The position numbers and the translations under genes were made by a program. Shown here in pieces: positions 16,590 to 24,173 of a DNA stretch of 37,540 bases. The DNA comes from an uncultured Collinsella sp. (lineage in GTDB: Bacteria; Actinomycetota; Coriobacteriia; Coriobacteriales; Coriobacteriaceae): contig CAADVS010000022.1 in assembly GCA_900752545.1 (NCBI GenBank), positions 1 through 37,540 on the forward strand, read 5' to 3'. Below the pieces are notes generated by a model. That model saw only the letters and a program-made list of their open reading frames with translations. It was not told where the DNA came from and did no database searches. Every line of letters starts with the position of its first letter. Position 1 is the first letter of the stretch.

Positions 16590-16727
16590 GGACGACATCC
16601 TCCCCGTCAATAAAAAGGGACGACATGGCAATTGTGCGGGGTTATAGGTAACGTCGGTTCGCCCCCCCATATTGCAATGCCACATCGCCCCTCAGGCGCT
16701 GCTGGCCAAAATATCTTTGAACAGTCT

Positions 16728-16774
16728 GTGCACGCCGTACGGCGTGCACTATCCGCTAAAAGCGGATAGTGCAC
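16728..16774. repeat. 22-bp palindrome fused to a 14-bp hairpin at a precursor 3' end
   Basis: 16728-16749 is a perfect 22-bp palindrome (GTGCACGCCGT and its complement). 16744-16774 is a 14-bp perfect stem with loop AAA. They share GTGCAC at 16744-16749, so in RNA only one can form fully. The 14-bp hairpin includes the last codons and TAG stop of the downstream precursor gene. No T-run follows. It could protect the short precursor mRNA or reduce read-through into the immunity and maturase genes. Confidence 0.75.
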
Positions 16775-16875
16775 TCCTGTGAAGAACACTTGGTGCTGCA
16801 GCTGCCGTGCGCGTAAAAGAAGCAATTGTTGCACATGGGCTCAGCCCCGGCTGACGGCTCGGTAATCCATTCCAT
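16756..16875 (-). CDS. Five-cysteine precursor peptide 1
   Basis: 39 residues, starting MEWITEP and ending CTIRF. Cysteines at 15, 18, 26, 30 and 35; the segment NCFFYAHG (17-24) is shared exactly with the paralogue upstream. The ATG at 16875 has GGAGG eight bases upstream. The first 14 residues (acidic, W3, E6-P7, G10, P13) look like a short leader and the rest a cysteine-rich core. Position directly upstream of ABC immunity genes and a radical SAM/SPASM maturase makes a sactipeptide/ranthipeptide-type precursor the best reading. I do not recognise it as any named family. Confidence 0.8.
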   Translation of the reverse strand: MEWITEPSAGAEPMCNNCFFYAHGSCSTKCSSQECTIRF

Positions 16876-16921
16876 TTCATTCCCCTCCTTTCGCGGTAGA
16901 AAGCCAGTTCATCTCTGCCCC

Positions 16922-17041
16922 CTAGAAACGGAACGTGCAGGACTGATTGGGGCACCTCTTCGTGCATCCCCCGTGCGCGTAGAAGAAGCAGTTGCCGCAC
17001 GCGGGTGCAACGCCTTCCTCCGGCTCGTTAATCCAATCCAT
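16922..17041 (-). CDS. Five-cysteine precursor peptide 2
   Basis: 39 residues, starting MDWINEP and ending CTFRF. Cysteines at 15, 18, 26, 30 and 35, identical to the other copy. About half of the residues are the same, concentrated in W-I-x-E-P, NCFFYAHG and C-T-x-R-F. The ATG at 17041 is preceded by AAAGGAGGTAGAG, the best ribosome binding site in the island. It is the first gene after the promoter at 17080-17108. Variation lies in the residues between cysteines, so the pair may give two related products, as in two-peptide bacteriocins; that is inference. Confidence 0.82.
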   Translation of the reverse strand: MDWINEPEEGVAPACGNCFFYAHGGCTKRCPNQSCTFRF

Positions 17042-17064
17042 CTCTACCTCCTTTCCTTGCATAC

Positions 17065-17108
17065 CGAATTAATAATGTTATTCTAATTCGATATGTATCA
17101 TATTTCAA
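17065..17108 (-). promoter_or_regulatory. Precursor-operon promoter with dyad operator
   Basis: On the reverse strand TTGAAA (17103-17108) and TAGAAT (17080-17085) are separated by exactly 17 bases, a good sigma-70 promoter in an AT-rich patch. A near-perfect dyad, CGAATTAGAATAA then TTATTAATTCG (17065-17090), covers the -10 box and start region. The XRE-type regulator encoded just upstream is the natural candidate to bind it. Confidence 0.6.
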
Positions 17109-17230
17109 TATAAGCTTATTTATATATTACACAAGGTAAGCACCCCCCCCTGCATCCAGCACAGGAAATGACTCTCTCGTTCCCCAGTGACGCGGCGAGA
17201 AATACAGGCCACTGCAGGACGTTGAATGAA

Positions 17231-17262
17231 CAGCCCGTGAAAACCGTTGTTTTCACGGGCTG
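17231..17262. terminator. 14-bp perfect hairpin after the XRE gene
   Basis: CAGCCCGTGAAAAC and its exact complement enclose CGTT, 31 bases past the XRE stop and upstream of the precursor promoter. It insulates the two transcripts. No T-run on the reverse strand; the A/T-rich inner stem may suffice. A C8 run lies near 17147-17155. Confidence 0.6.
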
Positions 17263-17293
17263 CACCTGCTCAATACTTTTTTATTCTCCAGCC

Positions 17294-17623
17294 TCAGTCG
17301 TCTCTAAGATCGACCACGTAAACATGATCTGACTCCAGGACCGGGTCATCACCCGTCGCGGTCGCCCTGCTCAGCGCGTTGCGGGCGCGCCGCGTCGCCA
17401 GTTCCTCAAGTTCTCTTTCGTTGACGCGCTTAATAAGATCGCCAGGCTGGCAATCAAGCTCTACGCAAATATCCAGCAATGTCTTTAACCTAATTGCCTT
17501 CACCTTGCCATTTCGTATTTTTGAGATACTTGCCGGTGTGTGCCCGGTCGCCCGAATGATATCCGTACTCGTCTTTCCGCGTCGAAGCAATAAGCTTTCA
17601 AGCTCAATAATCAGATAGTCCAT
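17294..17623 (-). CDS. XRE/Cro-like transcriptional regulator
   Basis: 109 residues from the ATG at 17623, eight bases after the DUF2975 stop. Helix-turn-helix spans about residues 14-60 (TSTDIIRATGHTPASISKIR, then LLDICVELDCQPGDLI), the short YozG-like type that is usually encoded beside DUF2975 membrane proteins. The remaining C-terminal 45 residues are charged. An open frame extends upstream to 17704 but overlaps the neighbour and lacks a start site. Probable repressor of the peptide operon. Confidence 0.85.
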   Translation of the reverse strand: MDYLIIELESLLLRRGKTSTDIIRATGHTPASISKIRNGKVKAIRLKTLLDICVELDCQPGDLIKRVNERELEELATRRARNALSRATATGDDPVLESDHVYVVDLRDD

Positions 17624-17631
17624 GCCGCCCC

Positions 17632-18171
17632 TCACACCAAATCCTCGGTCTGGTCTTGAAGCAGAGCTCCGTAGCGCCATATCGCAGAAATCGAGAAGCA
17701 GCAAACGGCCCCCAGCACAGCACCAATATCTATGGGCAGGGCCAGGTTTTCAAACATCGAATAGGCGTTCCCCAGCAAGTCGAAGGGGCCAATCACTATC
17801 GAAAGAAACCCCGGAGAAAACAAGAGGTCACCTATTGCTGCTGCAACAAACAGCCACCCGATAATCGAGATTCTTCGAGCATGCGAAAGGGTAAAGGGCG
17901 ATTCGCCATGAGCCATGTCCATGCTGATTCCCCGCAGGGTCCATGTGGCCCCTCCGGAAATCAGAAGATACATCAAAGGAACCACTACGGAAACCGTCTT
18001 TGATGGATCATATAGGTTTCCTTGAGCAGCCATAAGCCCAATGGAAATAACCACCACCACCGAACAGCAACACACCGCTATAAACAGCGCCGTAAACAGA
18101 ATCCCAAGCCTTCTTCCGAGAGTCATCATCTTCTGGATGGACTTATCGATCTTCTGGGCGCTATTCACCAC
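17632..18171 (-). CDS. DUF2975-type membrane protein
   Basis: 179 residues from a GTG at 18171 (a second GTG follows), with AGGAGGAGCT upstream. Four hydrophobic segments: about 25-50, 65-85, 105-130 and 140-165. Layout and linkage to a YozG-like XRE gene fit the DUF2975 family. These pairs occur widely beside peptide or stress loci and may form a membrane sensor and repressor. Function unproven. Confidence 0.7.
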   Translation of the reverse strand: MVNSAQKIDKSIQKMMTLGRRLGILFTALFIAVCCCSVVVVISIGLMAAQGNLYDPSKTVSVVVPLMYLLISGGATWTLRGISMDMAHGESPFTLSHARRISIIGWLFVAAAIGDLLFSPGFLSIVIGPFDLLGNAYSMFENLALPIDIGAVLGAVCCFSISAIWRYGALLQDQTEDLV

Positions 18172-18288
18172 AGCTCCTCCTAAAGCAATCAGAGGTCTTC
18201 TTACTTACTGTTTTTCCTACATTGTAACGAACTCGATAAGAAGAGGGTCGCTTCACGCCGCGCAATCCCGAACTCCAAGCGTTTCTCA

Positions 18289-19904
18289 TCAGCATTGCCC
18301 ATCTTTCGAGTCGAAATTCAAATCCAGTTTTTTATCGCATGCCAAAATCAAATCCTGATCGTGGCTTACAACAAGAATTAGCTGATTAAAGGGGTTTCGA
18401 GAGACATACTCCGTGAACTCCCGACGGCTTTCTTCGTCTAAATCATTCGTCGGCTCGTCAAACACAAGCACTTCCGGTTGCCTGCAAAGTGCTGAGATTA
18501 TCCTTAGCTTCCGATACTCTCCACCAGAAAGGTCCCTACAATTCTTACCTTTTAACGATTCGACGGTTCGGCAGAAACTCGGCACAAGCTCGCAGAGATG
18601 CTCGCCCGTTCCCCGAATCGATGCCCTCTCAAGATAGTGTTCCACCGTTTCATTCGGAATAAAGAGCTTTTGCGGGCACACCGCAAACAGGTCATGTCGG
18701 ATCGTCTCCATATCGAGCTCTTCATATGGCACCGACCCCAAAGCCCGATGTCCCCCAGCAGAATATAGTCCAAGGAGCACCTTCAGAAACGTGCTTTTGC
18801 CGCATCCGTTCGGCCCGGTAATGGCATAGGTTTCCCCCTCTCGACGTCCACGGAGAGATCGCGGTACAAGTAGGGCTTTCCCGCATATCGGTACGCGATG
18901 TTGGACAACGATATGCTCTCCACGTGCCCAACCGAGATGGTGCCGCGGTCCTCGGCGCCTTCCGACAGAGCCTCCAATCGGTCGAACGAGGCCCTCGCGT
19001 CCTGATATGATTTGAAATAATTCAAATCATATTTGAAGCATCCGAACGCCATCGAGTAATACGAGTTCACCATTGTGAACTCGCCTAAGCTCATTCTTCC
19101 GCTCAATATTTCCATCCCGGAGATTACGAGCAACGCTCCCCGGAACACAGATGAGATCAGGCCGTCGCTCGAGGTGGCCAGATTCGAGACCCTACTTGCT
19201 TTCATGTAAATCGGGTAGTACCCCTCGAATACCCCTTTGAGCGTCCGAGCGCTCTGGTCATATGCCCCATCGCACTTAATGTCAAACAACTGCGACAGCT
19301 CGCCGCTCACGGATGCGAACAGCTTGCTCAACCCCTCTTTGTTCGCAAGCGAGCTGTTGTACAGCGGCTTTTTCAACGCCCTGAATAAAATGAAGTACGC
19401 AACAAGCGAACATGCACTTAACACCAGGAACACCGGATTGATCGAAAACAGGATGATGCATATCAACACAACCAGAACGATGTTAAGCCCGATTGTCAGG
19501 AAGTTGTTCACGACAAACGATGACACCGCATTCGAATCCGCATACACCCTCTGCGTTGTATAGGATGGATCCGCCTGCTCCCCCTTTTCCAGGGGCCCTC
19601 GTTCAAACGACTCACACGTGGCCCCCATCAGTCTCGTAGTCATCTCCAAGATGACGCGCGATACGTTCACGCCCATCGCATACGACATGAAGGATGCCGA
19701 TATCCCTATGCTGGCAACAAAGGCTGCAAACCATACGACGCGAGATGGGTCCCTATTCGTCACGAGAAAGTCTACAAACCCACCGTTTAAGGCGGGCATG
19801 ACGCACGAGAGAGCATAATTCACCGACATGAGAATCACGAAAAGCCGCGACCCTTTACAGCGAAATAACTCGTTAACCGTCTTCTTAAACATGCCAGCCC
19901 CCAT
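18289..19904 (-). pseudogene. Second ABC exporter, frameshifted before Walker A
   Basis: Start ATG at 19904 with AAAAGG seven to eight bases upstream. The first frame carries the complete membrane domain (about 300 residues, six segments) and reaches YLYRDLSVDVERG. The next frame continues as ETYAITGPNGCGKSTF (Walker A), LSGGEYRK (signature), VLVFDEPTNDLD (Walker B) and VVSHDQD (H-loop). The break is in a C5 run (18834-18838); one more base restores a 538-residue protein. It lies upstream of the DUF2975/XRE pair on the same strand and may export or give resistance to a peptide. Confidence 0.8.
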
Positions 19905-19986
19905 CAAGCGACCTTTTATCCAAAACTGAATTAGTTCGCCGCTTAATCGCTCCCATACACTCCTTATTGTTAATCCTCGCAAAACA

Positions 19987-20350
19987 CTATCGCGGGTTGC
20001 GATGCCCAGGATTCCGTTTCGCCTTGATATACATACGAATAGACTCCCTATTTACATAGGCAAGTGCGGCGATTATTACGGCAGCCACCATCAGACCGAA
20101 AATCGCCCTTTTGTCCGGAAAAAGGGACGAAAAAAAGGAGACATATTGCGGAGAAAACTATAACCGCCCCCACCGCTCGGTTTGTGCCTAGAGACTCGGC
20201 CGTCCGCTTTTCCTCCTCTAAACGCCCTCCCGATAGCGATGACATTCCGGCAAGCAATCCCGTGAGCTTGCCTCGATACATCATTATTCCGAACACCAGC
20301 AGCAGGCATGACCCCACCATTGGAACCACAACGTCCGACATCGCCATCAC
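19987..20350 (-). pseudogene. Small DUF3784-like membrane protein, frameshifted
   Basis: First hydrophobic segment VVVPMVGSCLLLVFGIMMYRG, then GLLAGMSSLSGGRLEEEKR, the G-L-L-A-G...EEEK layout of DUF3784-type proteins, then a second segment ending FFVPF. Adding one base to the A5 run at 20119-20123 joins this to FFPDKRAIFGLMVAAVIIAA and a stop at 19987, giving about 121 residues and a third membrane segment. As written, the protein ends early in an unlikely Cys/Arg tail. It precedes the second exporter. Confidence 0.55.
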
Positions 20351-20953
20351 TCCAGTCCATTCCTTGTCATCGAATCTTTGCGGCGGCTCAGCACATCTGG
20401 CGTCAAATGCAACCTCGTGTCAAACGGACTGCTCGCAAGCTCAATTACTTTGCATGAGCTCGAACATACCGGTTTAAACGGCATACAGTTTAGCCTCGAT
20501 GGCCTACGTGATTCTCATGAACATATGCGGGGGTTCCCGGGCTATACGACCGGGTACTAGACGCCATCGATATCACGCTGAACGAAACTTCGCTGCACCT
20601 TTCGATTGCCTTTTGTCCAACATCATTTAATGTCGACGATTTCAAACCAGTTTACACGATGCTCCGGGACAAGCTGAAATCGTCGAGCAGGACCGACCGA
20701 ATTGACCTTCGAGTTCAGCCACTTATGCTCCTCGGCAGAGCCCGAAAAAACCGCACAATTCGCCCTTCAAATAATCAATACCGTCGGTTGGTCAACACGA
20801 TCAACGACCTTCGATACGATCCAGGCTATCGAGGCTACTTCATGTTTGAGTGGGGCGACCTCGTTGATTGCAGACATCAATATGGACGGCGACCTCTATA
20901 TCGACCTAATCGATGACGATCTAGGCGACCTGAGCGTCCTGTCCCAACTCTAA
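20351..20953 (+). pseudogene. Decayed radical SAM maturase
   Basis: Pieces in successive frames resemble a radical SAM/SPASM enzyme. They include VKCNLVSNGLL and NGIQFSLDGLRDSHEHMRG (to about 20545), then YDRVLDAIDITLNE through YFMFEWGDLVD (to about 20870), then ADINMDGDLYIDLIDDDLG to the TAA at 20951-20953. SNG, SLDG and EWGD are typical of these maturases. The CxxxCxxC end is missing and at least two frameshifts are present, so it is non-functional. It runs opposite to the main cluster and stops just before the 60-residue peptide gene, for which it was probably the dedicated enzyme. Confidence 0.65.
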
Positions 20954-20965
20954 GGAGATGTTCCC

Positions 20966-21148
20966 ATGTACGAGACCCCAGAAGTAGAGAAGATGGATTC
21001 CAAAACCGGCCCCATTCCCGTTGTAGTCAACTTCGCAGCCGTCGTGGATAACGTAGTTGCAGCCGTCTACGATGCCGTCGTTGCGGCCTACGCATTCTGG
21101 TACTCGGCAGATAACGACGGCACCGGGGCAAGTACGGCACAAAACTAG
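20966..21148 (+). CDS. Val/Ala-rich 60-residue putative RiPP precursor
   Basis: Starts MYETPEVEKMDSKTG and continues with a strongly hydrophobic Val/Ala/Tyr-rich stretch (about residues 17-46), ending in a polar Asn/Thr tail. TAAGGAG lies eight bases before the ATG. The Y-x2-P-x-V...G opening is like leaders of lasso and radical-SAM-modified peptides. The neighbouring radical SAM pseudogene suggests an orphaned precursor. A small membrane-active peptide or circular-bacteriocin-like peptide is an alternative. No cysteines. Confidence 0.6.
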   Translation: MYETPEVEKMDSKTGPIPVVVNFAAVVDNVVAAVYDAVVAAYAFWYSADNDGTGASTAQN

Positions 21149-21479
21149 TCGCCAACCCATCGAGCAATCACCTCGCCTATCGCTGCATGCGATTGACTGC
21201 GCAGCCCTAGCCAACGCCCAGAGCGCCTTGAAGAGCTGCTTGTAAAATTCGCTCATTCAACAACGCGATCTCTTCACCAATCTCGGCCGGCCCGACAGAA
21301 CTGCACACCAGTCGGACCGGCCAGACCCATAAAACGCTGCGTCCCGTCCACACCACACCTCACGAAACTCGCACTGCCACCACATGGGCGATTCGCGCCT
21401 CGATGTTGCGGCGCGATACTATCACGAATAGTCCCCGTCCAACAAGGCTATCCCTTCCACAGGCGTTTCAACTGTCAGT
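21149..21479. other. Gene-poor stretch with a terminator-like hairpin
   Basis: 21285-21322 forms a 12-bp stem with one mismatch (GGCCGGcCCGAC / GTCGGACCGGCC), a plausible terminator for the 60-residue peptide gene. The rest has no recognisable gene. Confidence 0.5.
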
Positions 21480-22243
21480 GGTAGCATTAAACTGAACGGT
21501 GAAAAATACACTAACACTAACAGCGGAGATGACGACGTCGATGCCCTTCATGCAGCTGAGCACGTCCATCGTCGGCTTCCATCGGGGCTGTTCCGACTGG
21601 GACTCCACCTTGGATTCCAGGTCCTTCTTCTCGTCTACCGCCCGCTTGACGCGCTCCTTATAGCAGTCGAGGGTCTGCTGGGCCGTGGGGTCGGCCATCT
21701 CCGCGGCTTCGATCCAGGCCCAGTGCGCCCTGGTCCACGTCCCGAGCCTCCTTCTCTGGTCGTCTCCGCCGGGGTGGCACTGCCCATTCCTGGGCAGGTA
21801 CTTGGAGAGGCGCTGCTTGACGGTAACACGGTAACCTCTCCCGGGCATCGGCGGGGGCCTGGGAGAGGTCCCTGGCGCCCTCGCACTCGCAGTCGGGGAC
21901 GTGGACCTCGACGATTTCGTGCAGTGCGAGCTGCTTGGCCGAAAACTCGGCGTCGCGCTTGTCGGTCTTGCGTCGCTTGTCGGCCGCGGGCCTCTGCATC
22001 TTGGAGACCGCGCCGATGACGCAGTCCACGCCGAGGCAGCGCGGCTCCCTGCAGAAGGGAAAGCCGGTGACGCCGGACTCGTAGACTGCCCCGGGCGACT
22101 CGATAGAAAGGATCGAGTCGGCGACGGAGGCGGGGTCGTAGGAGAAGGGGCTTCCCGCCGATCTCGCCCGTGAACGGATTGAAGGCGCATCCTTTGATGC
22201 AGCGGGCGTGCACCTCAAGGCCAATAGAGGCAACATGTGGCAT
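21480..22243 (-). pseudogene. IS110-family transposase, frameshifted and truncated
   Basis: Start near 22243 (MPHVASIGLEVHARCIKGC), the RuvC-like N-terminal strand of IS110 transposases with E for D. The next frame gives AVYESGVTG and CLGVDCVIGAVSKMQRPAA with DKRDAEF. A third frame gives WTRAHWAWIEAAEMADPTAQ and VDEKKDLESKVE to MKGIDVV. The C-terminal Transposase_20 half with its catalytic serine is absent. Two or more frameshifts make it inactive. It forms the right edge of the accessory region, next to malQ. Confidence 0.8.
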
Positions 22244-22539
22244 TGTGAGCCAGTCTCGCATTGTGGCAACCTGGCTGGCTGCCGGATTTTAATGACGACG
22301 ACCATTGTCAGCCTTGGCCCACGAATCAAAAGACGATACGAAGCAGGGGCTCACATTGTTCTGCTCATATCGTCTTTATGGCGCACTACCATTCACCGAA
22401 ATTCGGCAACTTTTTCATTCTCTATATACATGTTTAAACAACATGTTCTACAATAGGGACAATAGAAATGGAAACTCGGGACGAGCCGTCTATCCATCTA
22501 CGGCGCAGCCCCTTATTCAAAAGGACGGTGAGTGCATCC
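22244..22539. other. Noncoding region between the IS110 remnant and malQ
   Basis: About 300 bases without a gene. In IS110-subgroup elements the region upstream of the transposase carries the guide (bridge) RNA, so 22244 to about 22450 could contain a remnant of it; I could not fold it by eye. The AT-rich part near 22400-22450 probably includes the malQ promoter. Confidence 0.3.
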
Positions 22540-24045
22540 ATGGAGCGTGCAAGCGGTGTTCTGATGCCCGTTTCGTCATTGCCCGGGCCTTACGGCATCG
22601 GCGGCTTTGGCTGGAACGCATATGATTTTGTCGATTTCCTCGTCTCGTGCAAACAACATTACTGGCAGATTCTGCCCCTTACGACGACGAGCTATGGCGA
22701 CTCGCCCTATCAGTCGTTCTCGGCCCGTGCGGGCAACCCCAACTTCATCGACTTTGCCGAGCTTATCGAGGCCGGCTATCTGGAGCAGCGCGATATCGAC
22801 GGCGTGTACCTGGGCTCCGACCCCAGCAATGTCGACTATGGCGCCATCTTTGGTGGCCGTCGTCAGATTCTCGACCGCGCCGCCGAGCGCTTTGCCGCCG
22901 ACAAGCCAGCCGACTTCGACGACTTTGTCCAAGCAAACGAAGACTGGCTCATCCCCTACTGCGAGTTCATGACCGTCAAAGAGGAGTGCGGACTCAAGGC
23001 CTTTTGGGAGTGGCCCGCAGAACTGCGCACCCGCGGCGAAGGATCTGCCAAGGTCTGCGCCGCCCATCCCGAGCGCATGCTGTATCACCAGATGACGCAG
23101 TACTTCTTCGATCGCCAGTGGAGCCGCCTCAAGGCTTACGCCAACGAGCGCGACATCCTGATCATCGGCGATCTGCCCATCTACGTCTCGCGCGACTCCG
23201 TCGAGATGTGGGCGAGCCCCGAGCTCTTTAAGATTGACGCCGCCGGCAATCCCATCAGCGTCGCCGGCACGCCGCCCGACCAGTTCTCGGCCACCGGCCA
23301 GTACTGGGGAAATCCCATCTACGACTGGGACGCCATGGAATCCGACGGCTTCTCCTGGTGGGAGGGCCGCATTCGCGCCGCCCTCGACATGTACGACGTC
23401 ATCCGCCTGGATCACTTCCGCGGCTTCGAGGCCTATTGGGAGGTGCCGTTCTCCTCGCCCGATTCGTCCTACGGTTCGTGGACGCAGGGTCCCGGCCTCA
23501 AGTTCTTCAAGACGCTCGAAAAAAAGCTCGGCACGCTGCCCATCATCGCCGAGGACCTGGGCTTCCTCACCCCCGGCGTCATCGACATGCGCGACAACTC
23601 GGGCTTCCCCGGCATGAAGATCCTGCAGTTTGCCTTTGAGGGCACCAACTCGTACTACCTGCCGCATAACTACATCGCCAACACCGTCGCCTATGTGGGC
23701 ACCCACGACAACGAGACGGCGCGCGGTTGGTTTGAGGGAACGGCCACCCCGCGTCAGCGCGAGCAGGCAGCCCTGTACACCCATCAGCAAGCCGGCGAAC
23801 CCATGGCAGATGCACTCAATCGCACCATCGCCGCCAGCGTAAGCGACACGTGCATCTACACCATGCAGGACCTGCTCAACTTGGGCAACGAGGCGCGCAT
23901 CAACACCCCTGCCACGCTGGGCGGCAACTGGACCTGGCGCATGCTCGACGGCGCCATCACCCGCGAGCTCGAGCACAAACTCACCGACTGGACCGAGACC
24001 TACTTCCGCATCCCGTCGGAAGCCGAAATCGAGCTTCCTCAATAG
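22540..24045 (+). CDS. malQ: 4-alpha-glucanotransferase (amylomaltase)
   Basis: 501 residues from ATG 22540, chosen because the homologous N-terminus begins near ASGVLMPVSSLP and GGTGAG-like sequence precedes it; the open frame starts at 22468. GH77 enzymes transfer alpha-1,4-glucan segments between maltodextrins, releasing glucose. Family motifs are visible: YGIGGFGWNAYDFVDFL, LPLTTTSYGDSPYQSFSA, IGDLPIYV, the nucleophile region DVIRLDHFRGFEAYWEVP, the acid/base in PIIAEDLGFLTP, and YVGTHDNETARGW. Intact and of the compact length seen in many Gram-positives. Next to malP and the ABC importer. Confidence 0.96.
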   Translation: MERASGVLMPVSSLPGPYGIGGFGWNAYDFVDFLVSCKQHYWQILPLTTTSYGDSPYQSFSARAGNPNFIDFAELIEAGYLEQRDIDGVYLGSDPSNVDYGAIFGGRRQILDRAAERFAADKPADFDDFVQANEDWLIPYCEFMTVKEECGLKAFWEWPAELRTRGEGSAKVCAAHPERMLYHQMTQYFFDRQWSRLKAYANERDILIIGDLPIYVSRDSVEMWASPELFKIDAAGNPISVAGTPPDQFSATGQYWGNPIYDWDAMESDGFSWWEGRIRAALDMYDVIRLDHFRGFEAYWEVPFSSPDSSYGSWTQGPGLKFFKTLEKKLGTLPIIAEDLGFLTPGVIDMRDNSGFPGMKILQFAFEGTNSYYLPHNYIANTVAYVGTHDNETARGWFEGTATPRQREQAALYTHQQAGEPMADALNRTIAASVSDTCIYTMQDLLNLGNEARINTPATLGGNWTWRMLDGAITRELEHKLTDWTETYFRIPSEAEIELPQ

Positions 24046-24093
24046 GAGCTACCGCGCCCAACCCCTCCCCACCGTGCGGACGCGAACGCTTTT

Positions 24094-24132
24094 CCCGCGC
24101 GAGGCCACCCCAATCCCCTCGCGCGGGCTTCT
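24094..24132 (+). terminator. Hairpin between malQ and malP
   Basis: CCCGCGCGAGG and CCTCGCGCGGG (24094-24127) pair around a 12-base loop and are followed by CTTCTT. Likely a partial terminator that sets the malQ to malP ratio. Confidence 0.55.
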
Positions 24133-24173
24133 TATGAATTGCAGACATGAAACAACCCATCACAGGAGAAAAC

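Noticed and set aside
16607..16834. 75-codon reverse-strand frame over precursor 1 (starting MQQLLLLRAR)
   Set aside because: Out of frame with the 39-codon gene, which has the good ribosome binding site and a paralogue with conserved cysteines.
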